64,000 bases of DNA from NCBI RefSeq assembly GCF_040214835.1, contig NZ_CP157874.1, positions 4,924,501 to 4,988,500 of the forward strand. Direction: 5' to 3'. The translations under genes were made by a program, and so were the position numbers. Positions 17,591 to 26,341 of this stretch are shown here, one piece after another. The DNA comes from Pseudomonas asiatica (GTDB lineage Bacteria; Pseudomonadota; Gammaproteobacteria; Pseudomonadales; Pseudomonadaceae). The stretch's first letter is position 1. The number at the start of each line of letters is the position of its first letter. A model generated the notes under the pieces. The model ran no database searches and was not told the origin of the DNA. It saw only the letters and a list, made by a program, of their open reading frames with translations.

Positions 17591-17918
17591 GATGTTCCAT
17601 TCCCCGATACGTCTTGAAGGATGATGCGTCACCGGCGTGACGCTTGTGCCATGCAGTTAAAAGGCCAGGCCCCTGCCTTGGAAGGCGACCGATTGCCGCA
17701 AGACACCTTGAGGCGTGGCAAGTTGCCAGAAGCGAGCAGCCACCGTGGTGCATCAGCCCTTGCTACTGCAGCCCAAATCGCCGGCTTCGATCCTGATGAT
17801 GACCTCAATGCATGAGCTGGAGACGTTGCGGGCTTTGCTTGAGTCGGCACTGGTTCAGGTGCAGATGCCCGCTGAAACTCGGACTTTGCACTGAGGTTTG
17901 GGTGTTGCGTTGTCTGGG

Positions 17919-18016
17919 CTGGCCTCTTCGCGGGTAAACCCGCTCCCACAGGATCTCCACAGGCCTTGAGGTAGATGCCGTACCTGTGGGAGCGGGTTCA
18001 CCCGCGAAAGGGCCCG
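17919..18016. repeat. REP pair, inverted
   Basis: Copies at 17919-17952 (GCGGGTAAACCCGC) and 17982-18016 (GCGGGTTCACCCGC) in the gap before yebG. Confidence 0.92.
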
Positions 18017-18117
18017 GATGGCCAAGGCGCTGATGGATGATGCTGAGTTGGGCATGAAGCAGTATGCCCTCTGCACCACGCTACAATTTCTGCTTGCGAA
18101 GCAATCAACATTGCCAT

Positions 18118-18137
18118 TACTGTATATAGATACAGTA
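18118..18137. promoter_or_regulatory. LexA (SOS) box of yebG
   Basis: TACTGTATATAGATACAGTA contains CTG-N10-CAG with the consensus interior. Only one base of the symmetric SOS box TACTGTATATATATACAGTA differs. It lies 39-58 bp upstream of the yebG start, covering the expected promoter. LexA repression of yebG is known in E. coli. Confidence 0.95.
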
Positions 18138-18175
18138 AATCGAAACGCAACCAGCAAAAGGCATAGAGGTGATGA

Positions 18176-18439
18176 ATGGCCGTCGAAGTGGTGTACCGCA
18201 GCAGCCGCGACCCGGAGCGCTTGTTCATGGATAAGGCCGAAGCAGACCGTCACGACAAGATGCTCGAACTGGCCGAGCGCCTGGCCGAAGTACTGCACAA
18301 GGCAGTGCCCTCGCTGAGCGAGAAACAGGTCGAGGAAGCCGGTATCTACATGGCCAAGAACCGCGATGTGTTCGCCCGGGCGTTCAAGAGCCAGCCGGAT
18401 GCGCTGGCCGAGTTGCTCGAAGGGCCAGCGGCCGAGTAA
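18176..18439 (+). CDS. yebG: YebG-family DNA-damage-inducible protein
   Basis: An 87-residue cytosolic protein that matches YebG along its length: the MAVEVVYRSSRD start, KAEADRHDKMLELAERLAEVL in the middle and the acidic end LLEGPAAE. It is an SOS gene with a near-perfect LexA box upstream and AGAGGTGA before the ATG. The molecular role of YebG in DNA repair is not known. It is monocistronic here, with a cluster of REP elements downstream. Confidence 0.92.
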   Translation: MAVEVVYRSSRDPERLFMDKAEADRHDKMLELAERLAEVLHKAVPSLSEKQVEEAGIYMAKNRDVFARAFKSQPDALAELLEGPAAE

Positions 18440-18461
18440 TTGCCTGCACTGGCGGCTTCTG

Positions 18462-18692
18462 CAGGTACGGCACAAGCGCTGGGCTCGGGCGCTATCCCTG
18501 TGGGAGCGGGTTTACCCGCGAAACAGGCGACGCGGTGGATGGCACGGGCTACGCCCGTGTTCGCGGGTGAACCCGCTCCCACAGGGACCGCGCAGGTTTC
18601 AAGGTTTGGACGGGGCAGTTGCTGCTTCAGGTACGGCACAAGCGCTGGGCCGGAGGTATTCCTGTGGGAGCGGGCGTGCCCGCGAAGAGGCC
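18462..18692. repeat. Cluster of three REP elements with a 23-bp direct repeat
   Basis: REPs at 18497-18522, 18558-18594 and 18661-18692, alternating in orientation. A direct repeat that begins CAGGTACGGCACAAGCG and ends CTGGGC occurs at 18462-18484 and again at 18628-18650, each just left of a REP. This suggests that a REP-plus-flank unit was duplicated between yebG and the dehydrogenase gene. Confidence 0.85.
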
Positions 18693-18712
18693 AGCAAAGC
18701 CGGTATCAACCC

Positions 18713-19732
18713 TCAGCCGTAGAGCAACCGCTCCGCCAGCATCTGCGCCACCCGCGCCGGCGAGCGCTTCTCTGCCTGTGCATGGCCAAACACTTCGGTC
18801 AGCCGTGAAGGTATCCGCGCCAGGTGCGCAGTGATGGTGCCCAGGTCTTCGCCACGATGGGTAAGTGCCACGTAGATCAACCCACCGGCATTGATCACGT
18901 AATCGGGCGCATACAGTATCCCGCGCGACTCCAGCTGGTCGGCTACCTGCAAGGTGGTCAGCTGGTTGTTCGCCGCCCCCGCCACTGCCGCGCAACGCAA
19001 CTGCATCACGCTCTGCCCGTTCAACACAGGGCCCACGCCGCAAGGGGCAAAGATGTCGCAAGGGGTGCTGATCAACGCATCGTTGGTCACCGGATGGGCA
19101 TTGAACTGCTCCACCGCCAGCCGCACCCGCCCAGGGTCCAGATCGCTCACCAGCAGGTCAGCACCCGCCGCATGCAGTTGCTCCGCCAGCGCATAACCGA
19201 CATTGCCCAACCCTTGCACCGCAACCCGCAGCCCTTGCAGGTCATCACTGCCAAGGCGGAACGAAGTGGTGGCACGAATGCCGGCAAAAACCCCCATCGC
19301 CGCATGCGGTGAGGGGTCACCCGAGGCCGTGGTGCTGGTCACATGGGGTGTGCTCTGGGCAATGCAGTCCATGTCCAGGGTCGAGGTGCCGCTGTCCACG
19401 GCGATGATGAAGCGCCCTTGCAAGGTGTCGATGAAGTGGCCAAAGGCCTCGAACAGCGCGGCACGGTTTTCCACATGCGGGTTGCGCATGATCACCGCCT
19501 TGCCGCCCCCCAGTGGCAGGCCGGCCAGCGCCGCCTTGTAGCTCATGCCCTGGGCCAGGCGGATGGCGTCGGCCATGGCGCTTTCATCATCGGCATAAGG
19601 CAGGTAGCGGCAACCGCCCATGGCCGGGCCCAACTGCTCGCTGTGGATAGCCACCACGGCCTTCAGGCCGGTGGGCGGGTGGGTGAACAAGTGCAGCGAC
19701 TGGGTACGGGTGCTTTGCATCAGCGCGAACAT
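18713..19732 (-). CDS. Glu/Leu/Phe/Val dehydrogenase (leucine dehydrogenase type)
   Basis: A 339-residue NAD-dependent amino-acid dehydrogenase. The catalytic-domain motif LGGGKAVIMRNP carries the active-site lysine. VDSGTSTLDMD lies in the interdomain region, and the Rossmann fingerprint GLGNVG is near residue 175. The start is ATG with a GGGGAG ribosome site 7 nt away. Length and motifs fit leucine/phenylalanine dehydrogenases (about 340-365 residues) rather than glutamate dehydrogenases. It lies beside the homogentisate genes and may feed branched or aromatic 2-oxo acids into catabolism. Confidence 0.88.
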   Translation of the reverse strand: MFALMQSTRTQSLHLFTHPPTGLKAVVAIHSEQLGPAMGGCRYLPYADDESAMADAIRLAQGMSYKAALAGLPLGGGKAVIMRNPHVENRAALFEAFGHFIDTLQGRFIIAVDSGTSTLDMDCIAQSTPHVTSTTASGDPSPHAAMGVFAGIRATTSFRLGSDDLQGLRVAVQGLGNVGYALAEQLHAAGADLLVSDLDPGRVRLAVEQFNAHPVTNDALISTPCDIFAPCGVGPVLNGQSVMQLRCAAVAGAANNQLTTLQVADQLESRGILYAPDYVINAGGLIYVALTHRGEDLGTITAHLARIPSRLTEVFGHAQAEKRSPARVAQMLAERLLYG

Positions 19733-19856
19733 CGACAGGCTCCCCTACGAGGTGCTCTCTCCAGTATAGGCATGGCCCTTGGGCTGGCACCGCCGCCGGA
19801 CCACTGGACGAAACCGCGCGCCGCAGCTAATACTCAAGCGTGTGTGGAGAAGCCCC

Positions 19857-20663
19857 ATGAAGCCACGTCAAGCCTGCCTGGCCTGCCTGGAACGCGAGCC
19901 CGTCGCCCTGCTGGAAGCCGCATTATGGATTGCCGCCGAGCACGACCGCAGCGTCGAGCCCGCGGCCAGCCTTGCCAAGCTGCATGACCTGCAGCGCGAG
20001 ATCAGCGCCAACCTGCCGATGCTGCCGCTGTGCGAACTGGCCCAGCCACTGCTGCGCCAACTCAATGCCCTGGGCTTCCAGCAGGATGAATACCACCCGC
20101 TGCGCCCGCATGCCGCGATGATGGACAAGGTGCTGCAGCGCCGCCGTGGCCAACCGCTGGCCCTGGCCATCCTTGCCCTGGAACTGGCCCGGCGCCTGTC
20201 CATCCCTCTTGAGGGCGTAGGCTTCCCTGGCCATTTCCTGCTGCGCGTGCCAGGTGCGGATCACCTGCTCGACCCCTGTGGTGGCCGCCGCCTGTACCCC
20301 AACGATTGCCGTGAGCTGCTGGCTCGCCAGTTTGGCCCGCATGTAGCGCTGACCGCCGAGCACATGCGCAGTGCCAGCCCGCTGCAGATGCTGCAACGCC
20401 TGTCACGCAACCTGCGCCAGTTGCACATCAGCAACGACGACCACCTGGCGGCGCTGATCGATGCCGAGCGGGTCATGCAACTGGGCCCGGTGCAGGTCAG
20501 CGACTATGTGACCCGCGCCTCGCTCTACCAGCACCTGGATTGCCCGCAGGCCGAGCGCTTCGACTTGGAGCATGCGTTACTGCTGACGGAGGACCCGGTC
20601 CAGCGCCTGAAACTGTCCGAGCGTATCGGCAAGCTTCCGGCGGCGAACCGTTCCATTCACTGA
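19857..20663 (+). CDS. SirB1-family transglutaminase-like/TPR protein
   Basis: A 268-residue cytosolic protein. Residues about 35-190 show the SirB1 transglutaminase-like fold (HPLRPHAAMMDKVLQRRRGQ, then LSIPLEGVGFPGHFLLRV and DPCGGRRL). The C-terminal part contains a TPR-like helical repeat (SLYQHLDCPQAERFDLEHAL). The catalytic cysteine of true transglutaminases is not evident, as is usual in this family. I chose the ATG at 19857 with GGAGA seven bases before it. The last 7 bp overlap the end of convergent maiA. The function of SirB1 proteins is unknown. Confidence 0.82.
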   Translation: MKPRQACLACLEREPVALLEAALWIAAEHDRSVEPAASLAKLHDLQREISANLPMLPLCELAQPLLRQLNALGFQQDEYHPLRPHAAMMDKVLQRRRGQPLALAILALELARRLSIPLEGVGFPGHFLLRVPGADHLLDPCGGRRLYPNDCRELLARQFGPHVALTAEHMRSASPLQMLQRLSRNLRQLHISNDDHLAALIDAERVMQLGPVQVSDYVTRASLYQHLDCPQAERFDLEHALLLTEDPVQRLKLSERIGKLPAANRSIH

Positions 20664-21289
20664 GCCGGGCTGTCCGGCTGCTGTGCTGGGTGGGCCTGGG
20701 CGAACGCCGGGTGCCCCGCCGCCAAGGCGGCAACCCGCAGGATGCGCGGGAAGCTGTCGAGGTCGATGTTGAAGCGTTCGGCCGCGTACAACTGCGGGAT
20801 CAGGTAGACATCCGCCAGGCCCGGCTCATCACCGAAGCAGAAGCCGCGATCGCCTATCAGCTGCTCCACTGCCGCCAGCCCCTGGCTGATCCAGTGGCCG
20901 ATCCACTGGTTGACCTGGCTCTCGTCCTGGCCAGCCTGGCGCAGCCGGTTGAGCACGCTGACGTTGTGCAGCGGGTGGATGTCGCAGCCGATGATCGCCG
21001 CCACACCCCGTACCTTGGCGCGCGCCTCGGCCGCAGCAGGCAGCAGCGCGGGCTGTGGATAAACCTCTTCCAGGTACTCGATGATCGCCGGCGATTGCAC
21101 CAGCAGCTCACCGCCATCGGTGCGCAAGGCCGGCACACGGCCCTGCGGGTTGACCGCGACATAGTCCGCACCGCGCTGCTCACCCTGTAACAGGTTGACC
21201 GGCAGGGACTGGTAGGCCAGCCCCTTCAGTGCCAGGGCAATGCGCACCCGGTAGGACGAGGTGGAACGGTAATAGGTGTACAGCTCCAT
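20657..21289 (-). CDS. maiA: Maleylacetoacetate isomerase
   Basis: A 210-residue zeta-class glutathione S-transferase fold enzyme. It has an N-terminal thioredoxin-like domain with the SS-x-RVRIAL motif (STSSYRVRIALALKGL, with S/T-S-S in place of the usual SSC) and the VNPQGRVPAL loop. The helical C-terminal domain has GLADVYLIPQLYAAERFNID. It converts 4-maleylacetoacetate to 4-fumarylacetoacetate using glutathione. It is last in the hmgA-fahA-maiA operon, 12 bp after fahA. Confidence 0.95.
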   Translation of the reverse strand: MELYTYYRSTSSYRVRIALALKGLAYQSLPVNLLQGEQRGADYVAVNPQGRVPALRTDGGELLVQSPAIIEYLEEVYPQPALLPAAAEARAKVRGVAAIIGCDIHPLHNVSVLNRLRQAGQDESQVNQWIGHWISQGLAAVEQLIGDRGFCFGDEPGLADVYLIPQLYAAERFNIDLDSFPRILRVAALAAGHPAFAQAHPAQQPDSPAQ

Positions 21290-21301
21290 GCCCGTGCCTC
21301 C

Positions 21302-22594
21302 TCAGTTGGCCGCGATGACCGTGCCGCGGCATTCGCCGAAACCGATGCTGGCCACGCCATCACGCACGCAGCGGGCACGCAGGATGATCTCGTCGCCGTC
21401 TTCGAGGAACTTGCGCACCTCGCCACTGGCCAGTTCCACCGGGTGCTTGCCGCCTTCGGTGATCTCCAGCAGGCTGCCGAACGAACCTGGCGCGGTGCCC
21501 GACAGCGTGCCCGAACCGAACAGGTCGCCCGGTTGCAGCTGGCAGCCGTTGACGCTGTGGTGCGCGACCAGCTGTGCCACGGTCCAGTACATGCTGCGGG
21601 TGTTGCTCAGGGTCAGGCGGTGCGGGGCAAGACCCTGCTCGCGCATGCCCTCGGTCAGCAGCAGCACCTCGAGCTCGATATCGAATGCTCCAGCGGCCTG
21701 GTCGCGCTTGTCCAGAAGGTACGACAGTGGCTGTGGGTCACCTTCCGGGCGTGCCGGCTGGGCACAGCGGAACGGTTCCAGCGCTTCGGCGGTAACTACC
21801 CAGGGCGAGATGGTGGTGATGAAGCTCTTGGACAGGAACGGCCCCAGCGGCTGGTATTCCCAGGCCTGGATATCGCGCGCTGACCAGTCGTTGAGCAAGC
21901 ACAGACCGGCCACGTGCTCGGCGGCATCGCCTACCGGGATCGCCTGGCCCATGTCGTTGCCCTGGCCGATCCAGATACCCAGCTCCAGCTCGTAGTCCAG
22001 GCGCGCGCAGGGGCCGAAGCATGGCTCGGTGTGCCCGGCCGGCAGCGTCTGGCCCTTGGGCCGGCGCACATCAGTGCCGGACGGGCGGATGGTCGAGGCG
22101 CGGCCGTGATAACCGATCGGCACGTACTTGTAGTTGGGCAGCAGCGGGTTGTCGGGGCGGAACAGCTTGCCGACGTTCTTGGCGTGCTCGATACCCACGT
22201 AGAAGTCGGTGTAGTCACCGATCTGCGCCGGTACATGCAGTTGGCAGGCGCTGGCCGGGTACAGTGCGGCCTGCAGCGCCGCCTGGTGTTCGCTGTGCTC
22301 GCCCAGCAGCACCAGCAGGCGCTCGCGCAGGGCAACGCGGGCATTGCGGCCGAGGGCGAAGAATGCGTTCAAGGCCCCACCACGGGTGGCCTCGACAGCG
22401 GCCTTGGCGGCACCGTCGAACAGGCCGGCGGCCAGCACCGCCTCCAGGTCGAGGATGGCGTCGCCGATGGCCACGCCACAGCGCTTGGCTTCACCCGGCC
22501 GGCTGAAGATGCCCAACGGCAGGTTCTGCAGCGGGAAGTCGCTGTGCCCGTTAGCGTGCTCGACCCAGCTACGGGCAATGGCGGTCTGGTTCAT
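21302..22594 (-). CDS. fahA: Fumarylacetoacetase
   Basis: A 430-residue hydrolase close to the usual 420-430. The N-terminal SH3-like domain is followed by the catalytic FAH domain, with YTDFYVGIEHAKNVGKLFRP, metal-binding acidic residues in RLDYELELGIWIG, and LLNDWSARDIQAWEYQPLGP. It splits fumarylacetoacetate into fumarate and acetoacetate, the last step of tyrosine and phenylalanine breakdown. It lies only 3 bp after hmgA and 12 bp before maiA, so the three are co-transcribed. Confidence 0.96.
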   Translation of the reverse strand: MNQTAIARSWVEHANGHSDFPLQNLPLGIFSRPGEAKRCGVAIGDAILDLEAVLAAGLFDGAAKAAVEATRGGALNAFFALGRNARVALRERLLVLLGEHSEHQAALQAALYPASACQLHVPAQIGDYTDFYVGIEHAKNVGKLFRPDNPLLPNYKYVPIGYHGRASTIRPSGTDVRRPKGQTLPAGHTEPCFGPCARLDYELELGIWIGQGNDMGQAIPVGDAAEHVAGLCLLNDWSARDIQAWEYQPLGPFLSKSFITTISPWVVTAEALEPFRCAQPARPEGDPQPLSYLLDKRDQAAGAFDIELEVLLLTEGMREQGLAPHRLTLSNTRSMYWTVAQLVAHHSVNGCQLQPGDLFGSGTLSGTAPGSFGSLLEITEGGKHPVELASGEVRKFLEDGDEIILRARCVRDGVASIGFGECRGTVIAAN

Positions 22595-22597
22595 GGG

Positions 22598-23899
22598 TTA
22601 TCTCCGGTTCGGGTTGAAGGTGCTCGGCAAGGTGGCCCAGCAACTATCGTAGTCGGCCTGCAACTGCGGGCATTCAAGGGCTTGCAGGCTCGGGCGCAGC
22701 ACCTGGCTGGTCTCGAACATGAAGGCCATGGTGTTGTCGATCTTGTGCGGCACCAGGTCGGCGGCAATAGCCTTTTCACAGGTTTCGGCGTCGGGGCCAT
22801 GGGCGCTCATCACTCCGTGCAGCGAGGCACCGCCCGGCAGGAAGCCCTCGGCCTTGGCGTCGTAGGCACCGTTGATCAGGCCCATGAACTCGTTCATCAG
22901 GTTGCGGTGGAACCATGGTGGACGGAAGGTGTTCTCGGCCACCATCCAGCGTGGCGGGAAGATCACGAAGTCCATGTTGGCCAGGCCATGCACGCTGGTC
23001 GGCGAGGTCAGCACGGTGAAAATCGACGGGTCCGGGTGGTCGAAGCTGACCGTACCGATGGTGTTGAAGCGGCGCAGGTCGTACTTGTACGGCACGTTGC
23101 TGCCGTGCCAGGCGACCACGTCCAGTGGCGAGTGCTGCAGTTCGCAGGCCCAATGTTCGCCCAGGAACTTCTGCACCAGCTGCACCGGGCCATCGGCCTC
23201 TTCGTAGTGCGCCACCGGGGTGAGGAAGTCGCGCGGGTTGGCCAGGCCGTTGCTGCCGATCGGGCCCAGGTCCGGGATGCGCAGCGGCGCGCCGTGGTTT
23301 TCGGCGATGTAGCCGCGGGCCTCGCCGTCGAGCAGCTCGACGCGAAACTTCATGCCACGCGGGATTACCGCGATTTCCAACGGCTCGACTTCCATCACCC
23401 CCAGTTCGGTGGCAATGCGCAGGCGGCCCTGTTGCGGCACCAGCAGCAGTTCACCGTCGGCGTTGAAGAACACCCGCTCCATCGACCGGTTGGCGCGGTA
23501 GATGTAGATGCTCACGCCGGCCGGTTTTTCCGCAGCGGCGTTGGCCACCATGGGCAGCCAGCCCTCGATGAAATCGGTCGGTTCGACGGGGATCGGCTGG
23601 GGGTTCCAGCGCAGGCGGTTGGGGGTGATGGCCCCCAGCGGGCCGGTCAGCGGCTGACGCGCCAGGCGTTCGAAACGCGGGTGCAAGGCAGACGGACGAA
23701 TACGATACAGCCAGGTGCGGCGCAGCTCGCTGCGGGTCATGGTGAACGCCGTGCCCGAGAGCAGCTCGGCATACAGCCCATAGGGCGCCTTCTGCGGCGA
23801 GTTCTGCCCGACCGGCAAGGCCCCTGGCAGCGCTTCGCTGGCAAACTCGTTGCCGAAGCCGCTGAGGTAGTGAAGGTCGGGTGACGTATCGCGATTCAT
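22598..23899 (-). CDS. hmgA: Homogentisate 1,2-dioxygenase
   Basis: A 433-residue Fe(II) dioxygenase of normal length. It begins with the family signature [19 protein letters not shown] and contains [22 protein letters not shown]-like [16 protein letters not shown], the C-terminal cupin region [14 protein letters not shown] and the late [15 protein letters not shown] segment that carries iron ligands. It opens the aromatic ring of homogentisate to maleylacetoacetate. First gene of the operon, with the regulator operator about 86-102 bp upstream and hmgR divergent. Confidence 0.97.
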   Translation of the reverse strand: MNRDTSPDLHYLSGFGNEFASEALPGALPVGQNSPQKAPYGLYAELLSGTAFTMTRSELRRTWLYRIRPSALHPRFERLARQPLTGPLGAITPNRLRWNPQPIPVEPTDFIEGWLPMVANAAAEKPAGVSIYIYRANRSMERVFFNADGELLLVPQQGRLRIATELGVMEVEPLEIAVIPRGMKFRVELLDGEARGYIAENHGAPLRIPDLGPIGSNGLANPRDFLTPVAHYEEADGPVQLVQKFLGEHWACELQHSPLDVVAWHGSNVPYKYDLRRFNTIGTVSFDHPDPSIFTVLTSPTSVHGLANMDFVIFPPRWMVAENTFRPPWFHRNLMNEFMGLINGAYDAKAEGFLPGGASLHGVMSAHGPDAETCEKAIAADLVPHKIDNTMAFMFETSQVLRPSLQALECPQLQADYDSCWATLPSTFNPNRR

Positions 23900-23984
23900 C
23901 GATGCCTCCGGGCTCTGGCCGAGCCGTTGCTGGCAGCTGGCTGCTGGCCCGGGGCGGGGTGGCAGCGCGTCTGCATTGTTTTTA

Positions 23985-24001
23985 TCGTAATCAGATTACG
24001 A
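23985..24001. promoter_or_regulatory. HmgR operator (17-bp palindrome)
   Basis: TCGTAATCAGATTACGA is a perfect inverted repeat apart from its centre base. It lies between divergent hmgA and hmgR, 86 bp from hmgA and 67 bp from hmgR. A weaker related half (ACGTAAT) follows at about 24006-24012. IclR-type HmgR is known to repress the hmg promoter in P. putida; I infer that this is its site from position and symmetry. Confidence 0.8.
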
Positions 24002-24067
24002 ATAACGTAATTTGCTACGGGCAATGCGTCAAGCTATAAAGGCGCGACTCGAAGAATCCGGAAGAAG

Positions 24068-24856
24068 ATGTCCATGGCCAAAGCCAGCTCCCCCGCCGAC
24101 AACGGCAAGCAGAAAGTCCGCTCGGCGGAGGTCGGCACCGACATCCTCAAGGCCCTTGCCGAGCTCTCCCCGTCCACCTCCCTGTCGCGCCTCGCGGAAC
24201 ATGTGCAGATGCCGGCGAGCAAGGTGCACCGTTACCTGCAGGCATTGATCGCCAGCGGTTTTGCCGAGCAGGATGCGGCCACCAACCATTACGGCCTGGG
24301 GCGCGAGGCACTGCGGGTGGGGCTGGCGGCGCTGGGCAGTATCGATGTGCTGAAGATTGCCGCGCTACCGTTGTCGCAGCTGCGCGATGAACTGAACGAG
24401 AGCTGCTTCGTTGCCGTATGGGGCAACCAGGGCGCGACAGTGGTCAGCATCGAGCCGGCGGTACGTGCGGTCACCGTGGTAACGCAGATCGGCTCGGTAC
24501 TGCCGCTGCTCACGTCGTCCACCGGGCTGGTGTTCGCCGCCTACCTGCCCGAGCGCGAGACCGTGGAGTTGCGTGACCGGGAACTGGCCGCCCTGCAGCA
24601 CAGCGCCGCCGACTACCAGGCGGTACTGGCGGGCATTCGTGAACGTGGCCTGCACCATGTGCACGGGCTGTTGATGCCGGGCGTGGATGCGCTGTCGGCC
24701 CCGGTGTTCAATGCCATGGGGCAGATCGCCGCGGTGATGACCGTGGTCGGGCCGACGTCGATCTTCCATGCCGACGAGCATGGCCCGGCGGCGCAACGGC
24801 TGCTGGCGGCAGCGCGGGAAACCAGCTGGCGCATGGGCTATTCGCCCGCCGGCTGA
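24068..24856 (+). CDS. hmgR: IclR-family repressor of homogentisate catabolism
   Basis: A 262-residue regulator with an N-terminal winged HTH (about 18-75; VGTDILKALAELSPSTSLSR, then SKVHRYLQALIASGFAEQD). The C-terminal GAF-like IclR effector domain (about 85-255) has LLTSSTGLVFAAYLPE and DALSAPVFNAMGQIAAVMTV. The divergent position next to hmgA and the palindromic operator fit HmgR, which responds to homogentisate. An ATG at 24068 or 24074 could be used. A terminator is found 180 bp downstream. Confidence 0.92.
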   Translation: MSMAKASSPADNGKQKVRSAEVGTDILKALAELSPSTSLSRLAEHVQMPASKVHRYLQALIASGFAEQDAATNHYGLGREALRVGLAALGSIDVLKIAALPLSQLRDELNESCFVAVWGNQGATVVSIEPAVRAVTVVTQIGSVLPLLTSSTGLVFAAYLPERETVELRDRELAALQHSAADYQAVLAGIRERGLHHVHGLLMPGVDALSAPVFNAMGQIAAVMTVVGPTSIFHADEHGPAAQRLLAAARETSWRMGYSPAG

Positions 24857-25035
24857 GCGCTTGCGGCACTATTGCCCGATACGTAAAGGTGAATGTCATA
24901 AGCGGCTATTTTTCCTACAGGATCAGGCGCTTATTCTTAACTCACTGGCCGGCATGAAGGGCTCTCCCCCCGCCTTTCAGGCCTGCGAGGTTCACCGACG
25001 TAGATTTTGAAGCTCCTTGATCTGACGTCTCGATT
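24857..25035 (+). other. hmgR 3' region, possible small transcript
   Basis: This 179-bp AT-richer stretch lies between the hmgR stop and a strong terminator. No open frame with a ribosome site is visible. The distance to the terminator is long for a simple 3' untranslated region, so an hmgR-derived or independent small RNA is possible, but no clear promoter is seen. Confidence 0.3.
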
Positions 25036-25064
25036 GGCCGCTGCGGCTTGCAGCGGCCTTTTTT
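25036..25064 (+). terminator. Rho-independent terminator downstream of hmgR
   Basis: Stem GGCCGCTG / CAGCGGCC (25036-25043 and 25051-25058) with a 7-nt loop, followed by six T. Confidence 0.9.
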
Positions 25065-25092
25065 ATCTGCCCTGAAAAACTCTTCGCCCGTG

Positions 25093-25190
25093 CTGGCCTC
25101 TTCGCGGGTAAACCCGCTCCCACAGAGATATCACTACCCCAAAGGCTTGTGGTGTACCTGTGGGAGCGGGTTTACCCGCGAAGAGGCCGG
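25093..25190. repeat. REP pair, inverted
   Basis: Copies at 25093-25125 and 25157-25190, core GCGGGTAAACCCGC and complement, between the hmgR terminator and the convergent SDR gene. Confidence 0.92.
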
Positions 25191-25206
25191 CACAGGCATA
25201 CAAGTT

Positions 25207-26121
25207 TCAGCCCAGCGGATACTTCTGCAAGTTCGCCATCATCTGCTGCAACGCCTGCAAGCTGTCCTGTGGGTGCACTGCCCCGTCGAAGTCGCCAATC
25301 CGTGCCCAGTTCTCCGCCACCTGCTCCGGGGTAAAGCCTTCACGCGGATCGAAGCCTACCCCCAGGCTACGCTCCCACCGCACCTTGCCCACCCAGCCGC
25401 CGCCCACTTCGAACAGCTCACCGCTGCCCTGGCACTGCTCGCTGCCCAGGTACACCACCAGCGGGCTGACCAGCTCTGGCTTGAGCCGCTCGAACACCTG
25501 GGGCGGGATCAACCCTTCGGTCATGCGGGTACCACCGGTGGGGGCGATGGCGTTGACCAGGATGCCGTGCTTGCGCCCTTCGATCGCCAGGGTACGAGTC
25601 AGCCCATACAGGCCCAGCTTGGCCATGCCGTAGTTGGCCTGGCCGAAGTTGCCGTAGATACCGGACGTGGAAGCGGTGAAGATCACCCGCCCCCAGTTCT
25701 GCTCGCGCAGGTGCGGCCAGGCGGCGCGGGTGACCTTGTAAGCCCCCTCGACATGCACCTGATACACCTGCTCCCAATCGCTGTCTTCCATCTTGTGGAA
25801 GGTCTTGTCACGCAGGATGCCGGCATTGTTCACCAGCACATCGACCCGGCCGAAGCTGTCCAGGGCCTGCTCGACAATACGCGCGCCGTGGCTGACCGAG
25901 TCATGGTTGGCAATGGCACTGCCACCAGCGGCGCGGATCTCCGCTACCACCTGGTCGGCGGCGGAGGCGCTGGCACCTTCACCGTGGGTGGAGCCGCCGA
26001 GGTCGTTGACCACCACCCGCGCACCACGCGCAGCGAACAGCAGCGCATGGGCGCGGCCCAGGCCGCCCCCGGCTCCGGTGACGATCACCACGCGATCTTG
26101 CAGACGGACAGGCTCGCTCAT
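25207..26121 (-). CDS. Short-chain dehydrogenase/reductase (MFE-2-like 3-hydroxyacyl-CoA dehydrogenase type)
   Basis: A 304-residue SDR. It has the nucleotide motif TGAGGGLGRAHAL near residue 14, NDLGGSTHGEG as in peroxisomal multifunctional enzymes, the NNAGILRDKTF motif, and the catalytic YGMAK near residue 160. The C-terminal 50 residues after the SDR core (about 255-304) are also typical of MFE-2-like enzymes. GGAG lies eight bases before the ATG at 26119-26121, so I prefer it over the ATG two codons upstream. A fatty-acyl or sterol-like hydroxyacyl-CoA is the probable substrate; this is inference. Confidence 0.85.
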   Translation of the reverse strand: MSEPVRLQDRVVIVTGAGGGLGRAHALLFAARGARVVVNDLGGSTHGEGASASAADQVVAEIRAAGGSAIANHDSVSHGARIVEQALDSFGRVDVLVNNAGILRDKTFHKMEDSDWEQVYQVHVEGAYKVTRAAWPHLREQNWGRVIFTASTSGIYGNFGQANYGMAKLGLYGLTRTLAIEGRKHGILVNAIAPTGGTRMTEGLIPPQVFERLKPELVSPLVVYLGSEQCQGSGELFEVGGGWVGKVRWERSLGVGFDPREGFTPEQVAENWARIGDFDGAVHPQDSLQALQQMMANLQKYPLG

Positions 26122-26306
26122 GCTCATGGCTCCAGGCAGGTTCAGGTCAGCCGAGTGTCCGCCGCCAGCGGCAGGTGGACAATCAAGCTCACGCAGGCTG
26201 AATGCCTGGCAATAACGCAGCACGATGGTTATGGGGCCGCTGTGCAGCACATCGCCAGCAAGCCAGCTCTCACACCAACCGCGCCGGCCTCCAGGCCTGC
26301 GCTGTA

Positions 26307-26339
26307 CTTGTGGGAGCCGGCTTGCCGGCGATGAGGCCC
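26307..26339. repeat. Single REP element of the CCGGCTTGCCGG type
   Basis: CTTGTGGGAGCCGGCTTGCC and the following GGCGATGAGGCC form one REP-like unit without an inverted mate. It lies between the SDR gene and the hydrolase gene on the same strand. Confidence 0.75.
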
Positions 26340-26341
26340 TG

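Larger units (their letters stand above)
17591..18175. other. Intergenic region before yebG
   Basis: This 585-bp gap holds the psiE-like promoter side, a REP pair (17919-18016) and a LexA box (18118-18137). A short frame at 17799-17894 (31 codons) has no ribosome site or similarity that I can see. Nothing else in it can be supported as a gene. Confidence 0.7.

Noticed and set aside
17799..17894. 31-codon open frame before the REP pair
   Set aside because: No ribosome site, no similarity I recognise and no conserved context.
17855..18475. 206-codon minus-strand open frame across yebG and its promoter
   Set aside because: It runs through a REP pair, the LexA box and antisense to yebG.
18462..18692. 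CRISPR-like look of repeated palindromes
   Set aside because: Units alternate in orientation, match the REP consensus found throughout the window, and lack regular spacers.
21914..23884. 656-codon plus-strand open frame across fahA and hmgA
   Set aside because: It is opposite two firm catabolic genes with intact motifs. Such frames arise from high GC3 on the coding strand.
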